NCBI RefSeq assembly: GCF_017313275.1
Contig: NZ_JAFLNM010000004.1
Span: 246,291 to 310,290, forward strand
From: Flagellimonas profundi
Lineage (GTDB): Bacteria > Bacteroidota > Bacteroidia > Flavobacteriales > Flavobacteriaceae
Length of the DNA: 64,000 bases
Direction: 5' to 3'
Part shown: in pieces, positions 51,264 to 60,064 of the stretch
How positions within the stretch are numbered: position 1 is the first letter of the stretch
How the letters are laid out: every line of letters starts with the position of its first letter
The notes under the pieces: model-generated
Database searches by the model: none
Seen by the model: only the letters and a program-made list of their open reading frames with translations
Told to the model about the DNA's origin: nothing
Translations under genes and position numbers: made by a program

Positions 51264-52466
51264 ATGAAAAACAAGTTTTTATTTTTAGGTATAGCCGCCG
51301 CTTTGTTCATTGCTTGTGAAGCGGACGATACCTCTGATATTGTTATCAACGATAGCAGTGTTACAAACAATACCACCAACAACACAACCGGAGGTGGTGG
51401 AGAAGAAACAACAACTGTAAACCTTAGTGGTGTGTATACTTCAGATCTAGCTTTAGATCCAGACGTAGAGTATATTGTTACAGGACCAGTTCTTATTGCT
51501 GAAGGCGCTACATTGACCGTACCTGCGGGTATGACCGTAAAAGCAGAGCCTGTTGGTGTAAATGCATACATCGCAATTCAGCAAGGTGCAAGAATCGTTG
51601 CTAACGGTACTTCTGCCAATCCAATTGTATTTACTTCAAATGCAGCTTCTCCAAGTTCAGGAAACTGGGGTGGAATAGTTCTTTGTGGTAGAGCTCCCAT
51701 CAACTCAACTGCCGATGGTTCTGTAGATACTGCAACTACAGAGGTTGGAGGTCTTTCTTACGGAGGTAACACTCCTGCAGACGATTCCGGTAGCCTTCAG
51801 TACGTTCGAATCGAGTACGCTGGTGGTGCCATCGATGGTAACGCCGAGTTGAACGGACTATCTGTTTACGCTGTTGGAACAGGAACCACTATAGATTATG
51901 TAGAGGTTTACGAAGGTTCCGACGACGGATTTGAATTCTTTGGTGGTACCGTAGAAGCAAGCCATTTGGTAGTGGTAAACTCTGAGGATGATTCCATTGA
52001 CTGGACCGAAGGATTCAGAGGTGCCTTGACAGATGTTTATGTACAACACGGAACTAGCCACGACAAAGCTTTTGAATGTGATGGTTACAACACGGACTTC
52101 AGCAACGAAGGTGGTTATTACTCCGCTCCTACCGTAACCAACGTAACCATTGTTGGTGTAAACGATGGAACCAGTGAAGCGATCAGATTGAGAGCTGGAA
52201 CTCAAGGAACTTTCACCAACATTGTTTTCAACGATTTCGATGAAGCGTTTGATTTGGATGGTGATGCTGGAGACAACCCAACGGGTCAAGGTGTATTGGA
52301 CGACCTATTAAACGCTGTCGATGCAACATTCAACAATGTTACCACTAACATGAAGAACGATACCGGCTTTGTATTCGACGAAGCAGACTTTATTACCGGT
52401 GTTGGAAACGGAACTGGAACAGACATTGCTACTTGGGGAGCTGGTTGGACCATTGGTGTCAACTAA
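51264..52466 (+). CDS. Beta-helix-like surface lipoprotein, partner of the TonB receptor
   Basis: 400 aa. Lipoprotein signal ALFIAC (Cys18), then a Thr/Asn/Gly-rich linker (NNTTNNTTGGGGEETTT) that probably spaces the domain from the membrane. The main part has repeating beta-strand turns typical of right-handed parallel beta-helices (LTVPAGMTVKAEP, ARIVANGTSANPIVFTSNA, YVRIEYAGGAIDG, IDYVEVYEGSDDGFEFFGG, VVVNSEDDSIDWTEGFRG, NIVFNDFDEAFDLDGDAG). Homologues are sometimes misnamed multidrug transporters by pipelines. No catalytic residue set was recognised. Closed by a strong terminator, it forms a two-gene transcript with the receptor. Confidence 0.82.
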   Translation: MKNKFLFLGIAAALFIACEADDTSDIVINDSSVTNNTTNNTTGGGGEETTTVNLSGVYTSDLALDPDVEYIVTGPVLIAEGATLTVPAGMTVKAEPVGVNAYIAIQQGARIVANGTSANPIVFTSNAASPSSGNWGGIVLCGRAPINSTADGSVDTATTEVGGLSYGGNTPADDSGSLQYVRIEYAGGAIDGNAELNGLSVYAVGTGTTIDYVEVYEGSDDGFEFFGGTVEASHLVVVNSEDDSIDWTEGFRGALTDVYVQHGTSHDKAFECDGYNTDFSNEGGYYSAPTVTNVTIVGVNDGTSEAIRLRAGTQGTFTNIVFNDFDEAFDLDGDAGDNPTGQGVLDDLLNAVDATFNNVTTNMKNDTGFVFDEADFITGVGNGTGTDIATWGAGWTIGVN

Positions 52467-52490
52467 ACCTCAAACCCAATAACTTTTAAG

Positions 52491-52520
52491 AGCCCCCGAA
52501 AACATCGGGGGCTTTTTTTT
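52491..52520 (+). terminator. Rho-independent terminator after the beta-helix lipoprotein
   Basis: Stem AGCCCCCGA / TCGGGGGCT with loop AAACA (52491-52513) followed by eight T. It is 24 bp after the stop codon. Confidence 0.92.
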
Positions 52521-52583
52521 GCATTTCATCGAAAAGTAACCCCCTATTCGTCAAACGGTTCCATTTTCACATGGCAATTTTTA

Positions 52584-52591
52584 TATATTTG
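52584..52591 (+). promoter_or_regulatory. Candidate -7 element for the first T9SS mini-protein
   Basis: TATATTTG is an exact TAnnTTTG match, 27 bp upstream of the ATG at 52619. It means the gene can be transcribed apart from the terminated receptor operon. No -33 TTTG was evident. Confidence 0.45.
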
Positions 52592-52618
52592 TGGCATAGC
52601 CTTTGCAACCATTAACGC

Positions 52619-52930
52619 ATGAAGCACTTTTACTTTGTCATCTTCTTTTTTGTCTGTACGCTTGGTTTTTCCCAGGAAAGCGCTAAGTCAAGTGCGGATA
52701 TTGATGGGTTTAAGCTGTATCCCAATCCAGTTACCCAAGGCAAAGTATATATTGAGACCACCCTAAATGACCCAAAAAAAATTCTCGTTTTTGATGTATT
52801 GGGAACACAAGTGCTGCAAACCACTATTATTGGAAGGGAACTTAACCTTTCCGAACTGGACAAAGGTGTCTACATTCTAAGAGTATTTGAAAACAACAAA
52901 GTTGCCACTAGAAAACTCATTGTGAAGTAG
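52619..52930 (+). CDS. Mini-protein made of a signal peptide and a T9SS type A sorting domain (1)
   Basis: 103 aa. Signal peptide MKHFYFVIFFFVCTLGFSQ, a linker of about ten residues, and then a complete T9SS C-terminal domain: GFKLYPNPVTQGKVYI, KKILVFDVLGTQVLQ, LNLSELDKGVYILRVFENNK and ATRKLIVK. In the family this domain targets a cargo for secretion by the type IX system; here there is no cargo. It may be a decoy, a regulator of the secretion machinery, a surface-coat component or the remnant of a larger protein. A homologous gene follows 146 bp later. Confidence 0.85.
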   Translation: MKHFYFVIFFFVCTLGFSQESAKSSADIDGFKLYPNPVTQGKVYIETTLNDPKKILVFDVLGTQVLQTTIIGRELNLSELDKGVYILRVFENNKVATRKLIVK

Positions 52931-53076
52931 TTCACTGCTTTTTTATTGTTTAACACCTATCTAAACAACAGCTTTTAACGGTTTACCTACATATTTAGTG
53001 TTTTCACAACATAATATGGTCAACTTACCCCTATTTATCTACTTTTATACTGCACATATGCCCCAAATCAGTATAT

Positions 53077-53400
53077 ATGAAGAAAATCTACTTTCTTTTA
53101 CTTATGGCTTTACCACTATTTTCTTTCGGTCAAGACCTGGTTACAGTGAACAATGGGCCCGTGCAAGAGCTCAAAGGTTTTAAAATGTACCCTAACCCAG
53201 CTTATGGAAGTGAAGTATACATTACAACAGCATCCAACGGCACCAAAGAAATCAAAGTTTACGATGTATTTGGTGAAGTTGTACTGACCCAAAGAATTAC
53301 AACCAATACCCTGGACATATCCAGATTGGTTCCAGGTGTTTATGTGCTTCAAGTAACAGAACGTAAAAAAACCATGACCCGAAAACTCGTGGTAAAATAA
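53077..53400 (+). CDS. Mini-protein made of a signal peptide and a T9SS type A sorting domain (2)
   Basis: 107 aa. Signal peptide MKKIYFLLLMALPLFSFGQ, short linker DLVTVNNGPVQE, then a T9SS sorting domain: GFKMYPNPAYGSEVYI, KEIKVYDVFGEVVLTQRI, LDISRLVPGVYVLQVTERK and MTRKLVVK. It is clearly related to the gene at 52619 yet diverged, so both copies seem to be maintained under selection and are probably not decaying fragments. No cargo domain is present. A terminator follows 22 bp after the stop. Confidence 0.85.
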   Translation: MKKIYFLLLMALPLFSFGQDLVTVNNGPVQELKGFKMYPNPAYGSEVYITTASNGTKEIKVYDVFGEVVLTQRITTNTLDISRLVPGVYVLQVTERKKTMTRKLVVK

Positions 53401-53421
53401 AAACACCCAACAATAATCTTT

Positions 53422-53452
53422 AAAGCCCTTTTTTAAGAAGGGCTTTTTTATT
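53422..53452. terminator. Rho-independent terminator after the second T9SS mini-protein
   Basis: Stem AAAGCCCTT / AAGGGCTTT with a 7-nt loop (53422-53446), followed by TTTATTTTT. It lies between the mini-protein and the LuxE-like gene. Confidence 0.85.
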
Positions 53453-53473
53453 TTTGGGTACTTTTGAGCCCAA

Positions 53474-54460
53474 ATGAAAGAGTTTGATACCCATCGGATT
53501 TTCACCATCGATAATGATGACGAATTTGACAATTTGGCATTGGAGGTTTTTAGGTTTCAATACGGAAACAACACGATTTACCGAGATTTTTGTGACTACC
53601 TGAAAAAATCGCCTGAAAATGTTTCCCATTATCTGGAAATTCCTTTTTTGCCCATATCATTTTTCAAGACACATAAGGTGGTATCGACCCAAAAAGAACC
53701 ACATACCATTTTCACTAGCAGTGGAACTACTCAAAGTACTACCAGCAAACATTTTGTGCCTGACATTACATTGTACGAAGAAAGTTTTTTCAGAGCATTT
53801 CAACTATTCTACGGTAAACCAGAAGAATTTTGTGTCCTCGCCCTATTGCCCTCTTATTTGGAAAGAGAGGGTTCCTCTTTGATCTATATGGTAAACCACC
53901 TAATTGAACAATCGGAACACCCAAGTAGCGGATTTTATCTAAATAATTTGGATGAACTCCATAAAAAATTGCAAGAATTGGAGCATAAAGGCACTAAAAC
54001 CCTGCTCATCGGGGTTTCCTTTGCTCTTTTGGACCTTGCAGAGCAATTCCCTACATCCTTAAAAAATACGATTGTTATGGAAACTGGAGGCATGAAGGGA
54101 CGTCGGAAGGAATTGATTCGGGAAGAACTCCATCAAATCTTAAAAAAAGGATTTGGAGTGGACAAAATCCATTCGGAATATGGGATGACAGAGCTTCTAT
54201 CCCAAGCCTACTCCAAAGGCGATGGAACTTTTCAAACACCACCCTGGATGAAAATAATCACACGCGACACCGAAGACCCTTTAACGGTTCAGCCCTACGG
54301 TAAAACGGGAGGAGTTAATGTTATTGATTTGGCAAACCTCTATTCTTGCTCATTTATTGCTACCCAAGATTTGGGCAAAACGTACCCCAATGAAACGTTT
54401 GAGGTACTCGGTCGTTTTGATGATTCGGATATTAGGGGATGTAATTTAATGGTGCTTTAG
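53474..54460 (+). CDS. LuxE/acyl-protein synthetase-like protein
   Basis: 328 aa. Adenylate-forming-enzyme features in the LuxE style: IFTSSGTTQSTTSKH (ATP-binding P-loop-like), CVLALLPSYLEREGSSLIYM, METGGMKGRRKELIREEL, IHSEYGMTELLSQAYS, and ATQDLGKTYPNETFEVLGR. LuxE activates fatty acids as acyl-AMP; relatives in Bacteroidota act on unknown carboxylates, often linked to surface lipid or flexirubin-type pathways. No lux genes are nearby and there is no signal peptide. It appears to be a single-gene unit between two terminators. Confidence 0.82.
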   Translation: MKEFDTHRIFTIDNDDEFDNLALEVFRFQYGNNTIYRDFCDYLKKSPENVSHYLEIPFLPISFFKTHKVVSTQKEPHTIFTSSGTTQSTTSKHFVPDITLYEESFFRAFQLFYGKPEEFCVLALLPSYLEREGSSLIYMVNHLIEQSEHPSSGFYLNNLDELHKKLQELEHKGTKTLLIGVSFALLDLAEQFPTSLKNTIVMETGGMKGRRKELIREELHQILKKGFGVDKIHSEYGMTELLSQAYSKGDGTFQTPPWMKIITRDTEDPLTVQPYGKTGGVNVIDLANLYSCSFIATQDLGKTYPNETFEVLGRFDDSDIRGCNLMVL

Positions 54461-54580
54461 AATACAAAAAAGCTCCATTTACTTCCATTTACACAATAAA
54501 CAATACCTTTTATATATAGTTAAATATCATCTTATCAGGGTTATGCGTAACTTATTTACGATAACCAAACAAACATATAA

Positions 54581-55126
54581 ATGAATAGAAATGCATTTTT
54601 AAAAAGAAGTGCCCTCTCTGCAGCGGCACTTGCTTCATTGCCGGCATTTGCCCATTTTTCATCCAAAGAGGAGAAAGACGGTAACCCGCTCAGTCCAAAA
54701 ATCGTAAGAAGCGGTGAAGGCAAAAAAGTGAATGTGATCGGAGATCAACAAACCTTTAAACTAACCAGTGAGGACACCAACGGCCTTTTTACACTAATAG
54801 AGGAAGTAAATCCACCAGGAACCATGATTCCGCCACATGTACACACCAATGAGGACGAAATCTTTAAAGTATTGGAAGGGGAACTGGAAGTAACCGTTGG
54901 GGATGAAACCACAATTTTAAAAGCAGGTGATTTGGCTTTTGCACCAAAAAATGTGCCCCATACATGGAAAGTTGTCGGGGACCAAGATTGCAAAACCATT
55001 CTGAGCGTATTCCCGGCCGGGTTGGAACTGATGTTCGAGGAATTGGGCAATTTGCCGCCCGGACCACCCGATTTTGCCAAAGTGACCGAAATTTGCGGTC
55101 GATACGGCATCTCTTTTTTAGCATAA
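54581..55126 (+). CDS. Exported cupin-domain protein
   Basis: 181 aa. N-terminal signal MNRNAFLKRSALSAAALASL-type, probably Sec or Tat-like (KRS, not RR), cleaved near AFA. Single cupin: motif 1 PPHVHTNEDEIFKVLEGE with the two His and Glu metal ligands, motif 2 DLAFAPKNVPHTWKVVG with the third His. Small cupins bind a divalent metal and may act as dioxygenases, isomerases or sensors; the substrate is unknown. A bidirectional terminator follows, then convergent tyrS. Confidence 0.85.
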   Translation: MNRNAFLKRSALSAAALASLPAFAHFSSKEEKDGNPLSPKIVRSGEGKKVNVIGDQQTFKLTSEDTNGLFTLIEEVNPPGTMIPPHVHTNEDEIFKVLEGELEVTVGDETTILKAGDLAFAPKNVPHTWKVVGDQDCKTILSVFPAGLELMFEELGNLPPGPPDFAKVTEICGRYGISFLA

Positions 55127-55128
55127 TA

Positions 55129-55160
55129 AAAAAGCCATCTTTAAAAGATGGCTTTTTTTA
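55129..55160. terminator. Bidirectional terminator between the cupin gene and tyrS
   Basis: Near-perfect hairpin with arms AAAAGCCATCTTT and AAAAGATGGCTTTT, flanked by A and T runs so that it can serve both converging genes. Confidence 0.88.
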
Positions 55161-55163
55161 TTT

Positions 55164-56459
55164 TTATTCAACTACTAAAACAAAGTAGTTCTTTTTGCCT
55201 CGTTGGAGTAGCACAAATTTATTGTTGATTAAATCTGAAGCTGTAATCAAGTAATCCTCTTTTACTTTTTCCTTGTTAACCGAAATGGAGTTTTGCTTCA
55301 ATTCCCTTCTAGCTTCACCATTAGAGGCCAAAAAACCTGTTTTGGCAGCCAATGCACCAATCATATCCAGACCTGGTTCAAGTTCTTCTTTACCCACTGT
55401 AGCTTGTGGAACCCCATCAAAAACATCCAAAAATGTTTTTTCGTTCAGCTGTTTCAAGTCTTCAGAGGTCGATTTTCCAAAAAGAATGTTACTTGCCTTT
55501 ATGGCATTATCCAAATCCTCTTGGGAATGCACCATTACGGTCACTTCTTCGGCCAGCTTCTTTTGAAGCGATCTCATATGAGGTGCTTCTTTATGTTCTG
55601 CCACTAAATTCTCAATCTCCTTTTTGCTCAAAAAAGTGAAAATTTTAATGTATTTCTCGGCATCCTCATCGGAAGTGTTCAACCAATATTGGTAGAACTT
55701 ATAAGGTGATGTTCTTTCTGCATCCAACCAAACGTTGCCACCTTCGGTTTTTCCGAATTTGGTTCCATCGGCCTTCGTGATCAACGGACAGGTAAGGGCA
55801 AATCCCTTGCCTCCTCCTATTCTTCTAATTAGCTCGGTTCCGGTCGTTATATTTCCCCACTGATCACTACCCCCCATTTGCAGTGTGCAATCATGGTTTT
55901 GGTAGAGGTATAAAAAGTCGTAACCTTGAACCAACTGATAGGTGAATTCGGTAAAGGACATCCCCTCCTTAGCATCTGAAGAAAGGCGTTTTTTTACGGA
56001 GTCCTTTGCCATCATGTAGTTTACCGTAATATGCTTACCAACATCTCGAATAAATTCCAAGAACGAAAAGTTCTTCATCCAATCGTAGTTGTTCACCAAG
56101 ACCGCGGCATTGGGCTCACCACTTTCAAAATCCAAAAAACGGCCCAATTGCTCTTTTAAGGCTTCTTCGTTATGGCGAAGGGTTTTCTCATCCAAGAGAT
56201 TTCGTTCCGCCGACTTGCCAGATGGGTCACCGATCATTCCTGTGGCACCCCCCACTAAAGCATAGGGTTTGTGCCCGGCCAATTGAAAGTGTCTCAACAT
56301 CATAACACCCACTAAATGGCCTATATGCAAAGAGTCTGCCGTTGGATCTATTCCCACATAAGCGGAACGCATTTCTTCCATTAAGTGTTCCTCGGCTCCT
56401 GGCATTACATCGTGTACCATTCCCCTCCATTGCAATTCTTCAACAAAATTCTTTGTCAT
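55164..56459 (-). CDS. tyrS: Tyrosyl-tRNA synthetase
   Basis: 431 aa from the ATG at 56459, the usual family start ([14 protein letters not shown]); an upstream extension in frame is not supported. Class I signature as [15 protein letters not shown] (HIGH), the tyrosine-binding [23 protein letters not shown], and the KMSKS equivalent KFGKT in [12 protein letters not shown]. The C-terminal S4-like RNA-binding domain ends the chain ([20 protein letters not shown]). It charges tRNA-Tyr. A typical Bacteroidota promoter lies upstream. Confidence 0.96.
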   Translation of the reverse strand: MTKNFVEELQWRGMVHDVMPGAEEHLMEEMRSAYVGIDPTADSLHIGHLVGVMMLRHFQLAGHKPYALVGGATGMIGDPSGKSAERNLLDEKTLRHNEEALKEQLGRFLDFESGEPNAAVLVNNYDWMKNFSFLEFIRDVGKHITVNYMMAKDSVKKRLSSDAKEGMSFTEFTYQLVQGYDFLYLYQNHDCTLQMGGSDQWGNITTGTELIRRIGGGKGFALTCPLITKADGTKFGKTEGGNVWLDAERTSPYKFYQYWLNTSDEDAEKYIKIFTFLSKKEIENLVAEHKEAPHMRSLQKKLAEEVTVMVHSQEDLDNAIKASNILFGKSTSEDLKQLNEKTFLDVFDGVPQATVGKEELEPGLDMIGALAAKTGFLASNGEARRELKQNSISVNKEKVKEDYLITASDLINNKFVLLQRGKKNYFVLVVE

Positions 56460-56481
56460 GATCAGTTTTTTGGAATAGCTG

Positions 56482-56513
56482 CAAATATAAAATGAAGTTC
56501 GCATTTCGCTCAA
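56482..56513 (-). promoter_or_regulatory. Candidate promoter of tyrS
   Basis: On the minus strand: TTG at 56513-56511, 21-bp spacer, then TATATTTG at 56489-56482 (exact TAnnTTTG). The tyrS ATG lies 22 bp further on. Confidence 0.55.
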
Positions 56514-56544
56514 TTTTTACAGCACAAATAGGTACTTTTACCTT

Positions 56545-57549
56545 ATGATTTTGGTTACAGGAGGTACTGGATTGATCGGTTCCCACTTACTTTTCCATTT
56601 AATCAACAATGGGAACCGGGTACGAAGCAACTATAGAACGGAAGAATCCATAGACAAGGTTCGCAAAGTATTTGGCTACTATACAGACAATCCCTCAACT
56701 TTAATTGAACAAATTGATTGGGTAAAGGCAGACATTACCGATTTGGGAGGATTGGAATCCCTTTTTGATGGTGTTGATCAAGTTTACCACTGTGCTGCTT
56801 TGATTTCTTTTGATCCCAAAGATTTTAAAACTTTGGAGCGTACCAATGTGGAAGGCACGGCAAACGTGGTCAACCTATCCTTAAAAAATGGGGTTAAAAA
56901 ACTCTGTTATGTGAGTTCTATTGCCGCGATCGGCCCAAGTACTCATGGAAAAGAAGTAACCGAAGAAAACGAGTGGAACCAAGCCAAAGCGTCTGTTTAT
57001 GGGATTACTAAATATGATGCGGAACTTGAGGTCTGGCGAGGTTCCCAGGAAGGGCTCCCCATTGTAATTGTAAACCCTGGTGTGGTCATTGGACCTGGCT
57101 TTTGGAAATCGGGCAGCGGAACATTCTTCACTTACGCATCAAAAGAAAAAAAATATTATATACCTGGAGGAACCGGTTTTGTTACCATAAAAGATGTTAT
57201 CGAGGCAATGACCGCCTTAATGGAGTCCAACATTAAAACGGAGCGATTTATTTTGGTCAATCAAAATATGACCTATGAAAAGTTATTTCAGAAAATTGCC
57301 CCCGAACTACATGTTTCCCCTCCGACCAAAGAGGTTTCCAAATTTATGATCGATTTTTTTTGGAGATGGGATTGGGTTCGGAGCAATGTGTTGGGCAAAA
57401 GACGAAAATTGTCCAAAGCTGTTGCCAAGGGCTTATATCATCAGGAAAAATATAGTAGCGACAAGATTAAATCGGAATTGGGTTTTTCATTTGGGGATAT
57501 GGATGAATCCATTGCGTTTTGCTGCTCAAAGTTTATTGAAGAGATGTAG
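56545..57549 (+). CDS. NAD-dependent epimerase/dehydratase (extended SDR)
   Basis: 334 aa. Rossmann motif VTGGTGLIGSHLLFHL at the N-terminus, DVDQVYHCAALISF-like segment, catalytic Ser in YVSSIAAIG and YxxxK in YGITKYDAE. NPGVVIGPGFW is a substrate-loop signature shared with dihydroflavonol-reductase-like and 3-beta-HSD-like SDRs. The substrate cannot be read. Its last 17 bp overlap the 3' end of the convergent DUF4296 gene. Confidence 0.9.
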   Translation: MILVTGGTGLIGSHLLFHLINNGNRVRSNYRTEESIDKVRKVFGYYTDNPSTLIEQIDWVKADITDLGGLESLFDGVDQVYHCAALISFDPKDFKTLERTNVEGTANVVNLSLKNGVKKLCYVSSIAAIGPSTHGKEVTEENEWNQAKASVYGITKYDAELEVWRGSQEGLPIVIVNPGVVIGPGFWKSGSGTFFTYASKEKKYYIPGGTGFVTIKDVIEAMTALMESNIKTERFILVNQNMTYEKLFQKIAPELHVSPPTKEVSKFMIDFFWRWDWVRSNVLGKRRKLSKAVAKGLYHQEKYSSDKIKSELGFSFGDMDESIAFCCSKFIEEM

Positions 57550-57976
57550 GTTTCTCGATTTTTTCGGCTCCTCTTGTTCCAGCTACCGAATCCTTTTTTC
57601 TCAAATTTGCTTCTCGGATGCTATCATTCCTTCTTTTCCCTCTCGCTTCAAGGGTATCCTTTTGTTCATTTAACCTATCCTCAACTTGCTCATAAATTGA
57701 TTGGTATTCCAAAGGAATCGAGGCATAATACAGGTCACTTTCTGCAAATTGGGTGCTATCGATGTCATATTTTTTGTAAAGAAAATCCATTACATCTATG
57801 CCAGACTCCCTAAACTTGGTCCGTGCTCCGGATTTTGCAGCATTCAGTATGGCCAAATCGTGAAGAATCTCGGCCATCTTCTCTTTTGGGATAAGGTTTT
57901 CAGGTTCTTCTATCACCTTTTCGGCACAGGAAACCAATAATACCAACGCAAGCAAAAATATAACCGTATTTCTCAT
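57533..57976 (-). CDS. DUF4296 lipoprotein
   Basis: 147 aa. Lipoprotein signal VLLVSC (Cys17). The DUF4296 core covers about residues 25-110: LIPKEKMAEILHDLAILNAA, FLYKKYDIDSTQFAESDLYY, YQSIYEQVEDRL. The tail is basic and charged. The family is restricted to Bacteroidota and has no known function. The gene starts 3 bp after dihydroorotase in the same operon, and overlaps the convergent SDR gene by 17 bp. Confidence 0.88.
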   Translation of the reverse strand: MRNTVIFLLALVLLVSCAEKVIEEPENLIPKEKMAEILHDLAILNAAKSGARTKFRESGIDVMDFLYKKYDIDSTQFAESDLYYASIPLEYQSIYEQVEDRLNEQKDTLEARGKRRNDSIREANLRKKDSVAGTRGAEKIEKPTSLQ

Positions 57977-57979
57977 TCC

Positions 57980-59314
57980 TTATCGATTAAAGGTGAGTCG
58001 TTTTGCATTTTTCTCTTTACTAAATGTACCGTTTTCAAAAGCCAACAGCCCATTTACAAAAGTTCGTTTCACCTCTGAGTCAAAGGTAACACCTTCAAAA
58101 GGGGACCATCCACATTTATAGAAAATATTGGCTTTTTTAACCTCGTTTTTGGAATTTCGGTTTACCTGGACCAAGTCCGCATAATAACCTTCGCGAATAA
58201 ACCCACGTCGGTCGATATCGAAAAGCTTTGCTGGGTTATGGCACATTTTTTCGACCATCTTTTCTAAACTGATAACGCCTTCCTTTTCTTTTTGAAGCAT
58301 TGCCAATAGTGCGTGCTGTACCAACGGACCACCCGAAGGTGCCTTGGTATAGGGATTGTTTTTCTCCTCAAGGGTATGAGGCGCATGGTCGGTGGCAACA
58401 ACATCAATTCGGTCATCCAAAAGCGCTTCCCAAAGTTTTTCTCTGTCTTCTTTTGATTTTACAGCAGGATTCCATTTGATCAACGTTCCTTTTTTTGCAT
58501 AATCCTCATCGGAAAACCATAAATGGTGAATACAGACCTCAGCGGTAATCTTTTTTTCCTCCAAAGGAATTTCATTGGTGAACAAATCGGTTTCAATTCC
58601 TGTGGACAAATGAAAAACGTGCAGTCTAGCTCCTGTTTTTTTTGCGAGTGCTATGGCCTTTGAGGAAGAAAGGTAACAGGCTTCGGCGCTTCTGATAACA
58701 GGGTGAAGCTCTATGGGTATGTCATCTCCGTACATTTCTTTGTACTTGGCCAAATTAGCTCTTATGGTCCCTTCATCTTCACAATGCGCGGAAATGACCA
58801 TATCGGTATTCTTAAAGATCTGTTCCAAGACTTTTTCATCATCGACCAACATATTTCCCGTGGAGGAACCCAAAAACAATTTAACCCCGGAACACGCATT
58901 TTTATCCAGTCGTTTCAATTCTTCCAAATTATCGTTGGTGCCTCCAAAAAGAAAGGAGTAATTGGCAAAGGAATCTTTTGCCGCTATAGCAAATTTATCC
59001 TCCAATTTCTTTATTGTAGTTGTTTGTGGGTTGGTGTTCGGTTGCTCCATAAAGGTGGTAATCCCTCCTGCCAAAGCGGCCCTGCTTTCAGTAGCAATGG
59101 TACCTTTATGGGTAAGTCCCGGCTCTCTAAAATGTACTTGGTCATCTATAATTCCGGGCAATAACAGGTCTCCTTCCAAATCAATGACAGTGGCATTTGC
59201 ATCGGATATGTTAGGATCGATTCGGGAAATAAAGTCTCCTTCCAACAATACATCGGATTCAAAAATGCTGTTCTCGTTCACGATTTTGGCATTCTTCAAC
59301 AGAATTTTTGACAT
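57980..59314 (-). CDS. pyrC: Dihydroorotase-family amidohydrolase
   Basis: 444 aa. Amidohydrolase layout: IDDQVHFREPGLTHKG (57-71), ALAGGITTFMEQPNTNP, a metal His in VISAHCEDEG, another in LHVFHLSTG, and the catalytic Asp in VVATDHAPHTLEEK. In canonical dihydroorotase the first metal motif is HxH; here it is Q59-V-H61, so one ligand His is replaced by Gln. Bacteroidota dihydroorotases often have this, so the enzyme is probably active in pyrimidine synthesis (carbamoyl-aspartate to dihydroorotate), but the symbol remains provisional. Middle gene of a three-gene operon: 2 bp after the DPM1-like gene, 3 bp before the DUF4296 gene. Confidence 0.85.
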   Translation of the reverse strand: MSKILLKNAKIVNENSIFESDVLLEGDFISRIDPNISDANATVIDLEGDLLLPGIIDDQVHFREPGLTHKGTIATESRAALAGGITTFMEQPNTNPQTTTIKKLEDKFAIAAKDSFANYSFLFGGTNDNLEELKRLDKNACSGVKLFLGSSTGNMLVDDEKVLEQIFKNTDMVISAHCEDEGTIRANLAKYKEMYGDDIPIELHPVIRSAEACYLSSSKAIALAKKTGARLHVFHLSTGIETDLFTNEIPLEEKKITAEVCIHHLWFSDEDYAKKGTLIKWNPAVKSKEDREKLWEALLDDRIDVVATDHAPHTLEEKNNPYTKAPSGGPLVQHALLAMLQKEKEGVISLEKMVEKMCHNPAKLFDIDRRGFIREGYYADLVQVNRNSKNEVKKANIFYKCGWSPFEGVTFDSEVKRTFVNGLLAFENGTFSKEKNAKRLTFNR

Positions 59315-59316
59315 AA

Positions 59317-60045
59317 CTAAAAGTTCTTTTTAAAAAATATACTTCTAAACTTCATGGCTATCACCCCAAAAATGGCTTCCCTAATAATAGCTGAGTTCAT
59401 TTTTGATTTTCCGTGCACCCTATCTGTAAAAATAATCGAAACCTCTTCTATCTTAAACTTTTTGAGATAGGCCCTGTATTTCATTTCTATCTGGAAGGCA
59501 TAGCCAATAAAACGCACATTGTCCAAATTAATGGTCTCCAGTACTTTTCTCTTGTAGCAGACAAAACCCGCCGTGGGGTCATGGACTTTCATTCCAGTAA
59601 TCAACTTTACATAAAACGAAGCCCCATAAGAAAGTAGGATTCTGGCCAAAGGCCAGTTGACGACGTTCACACCCTTTTTGTAACGCGAACCAACGGCAAC
59701 ATCCGCACCATTTAGGCAAGCTCTGTGCAACCTTGAAAGATCCGCTGGCCGGTGCGAAAAATCAGCATCCATTTCAAAAATATAATCATAGCCATTTTTT
59801 AAAGCCCATTTAAAGCCATGGATGTAGGCGGTTCCCAAGCCTGATTTTTCTTTACGGACCTCTAAAAAAAGTCGCTCTGGAAACTCCTTTTGAAGTGTTC
59901 TTACACAATCCGCGGTTCCATCCGGAGAATTATCATCTACCACCAGCACATGAAAATCCTTTTTTAAATCAAAAACAGCCTTAACAATGGCCTCAATGTT
60001 TTCAATTTCATTGAATGTGGGTATAATGACCAAGCCGTCTGCCAT
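59317..60045 (-). CDS. GT2 glycosyltransferase, polyprenol-phosphate mannose synthase (DPM1)-like
   Basis: 242 aa from the ATG at 60045 (a GTG two codons upstream is also in frame). GT-A fold: VIIPTFNEIENIEAI, VVDDNSPDGTAD, IFEMDADFSHRP (DxD-type) and VAVGSRYKKG. HDPTAGFVCYKRKVLE is the DPM1-family signature. It transfers a sugar, typically mannose, from a nucleotide donor to a polyprenyl phosphate. Without TM helices at the C-terminus it is of the soluble type. The adjacent divergent GT39-like gene could use such a lipid-linked sugar. First gene of the operon with dihydroorotase and DUF4296. Confidence 0.9.
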   Translation of the reverse strand: MADGLVIIPTFNEIENIEAIVKAVFDLKKDFHVLVVDDNSPDGTADCVRTLQKEFPERLFLEVRKEKSGLGTAYIHGFKWALKNGYDYIFEMDADFSHRPADLSRLHRACLNGADVAVGSRYKKGVNVVNWPLARILLSYGASFYVKLITGMKVHDPTAGFVCYKRKVLETINLDNVRFIGYAFQIEMKYRAYLKKFKIEEVSIIFTDRVHGKSKMNSAIIREAIFGVIAMKFRSIFFKKNF

Positions 60046-60064
60046 TCGCACTAGATTAGAATGG

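Noticed and set aside
52947..52985. TTAACA-like words upstream of the second T9SS mini-protein as another Pho box
   Set aside because: The words are not in 11-bp phase and only two resemble the core, unlike the regular array at 48292-48360.
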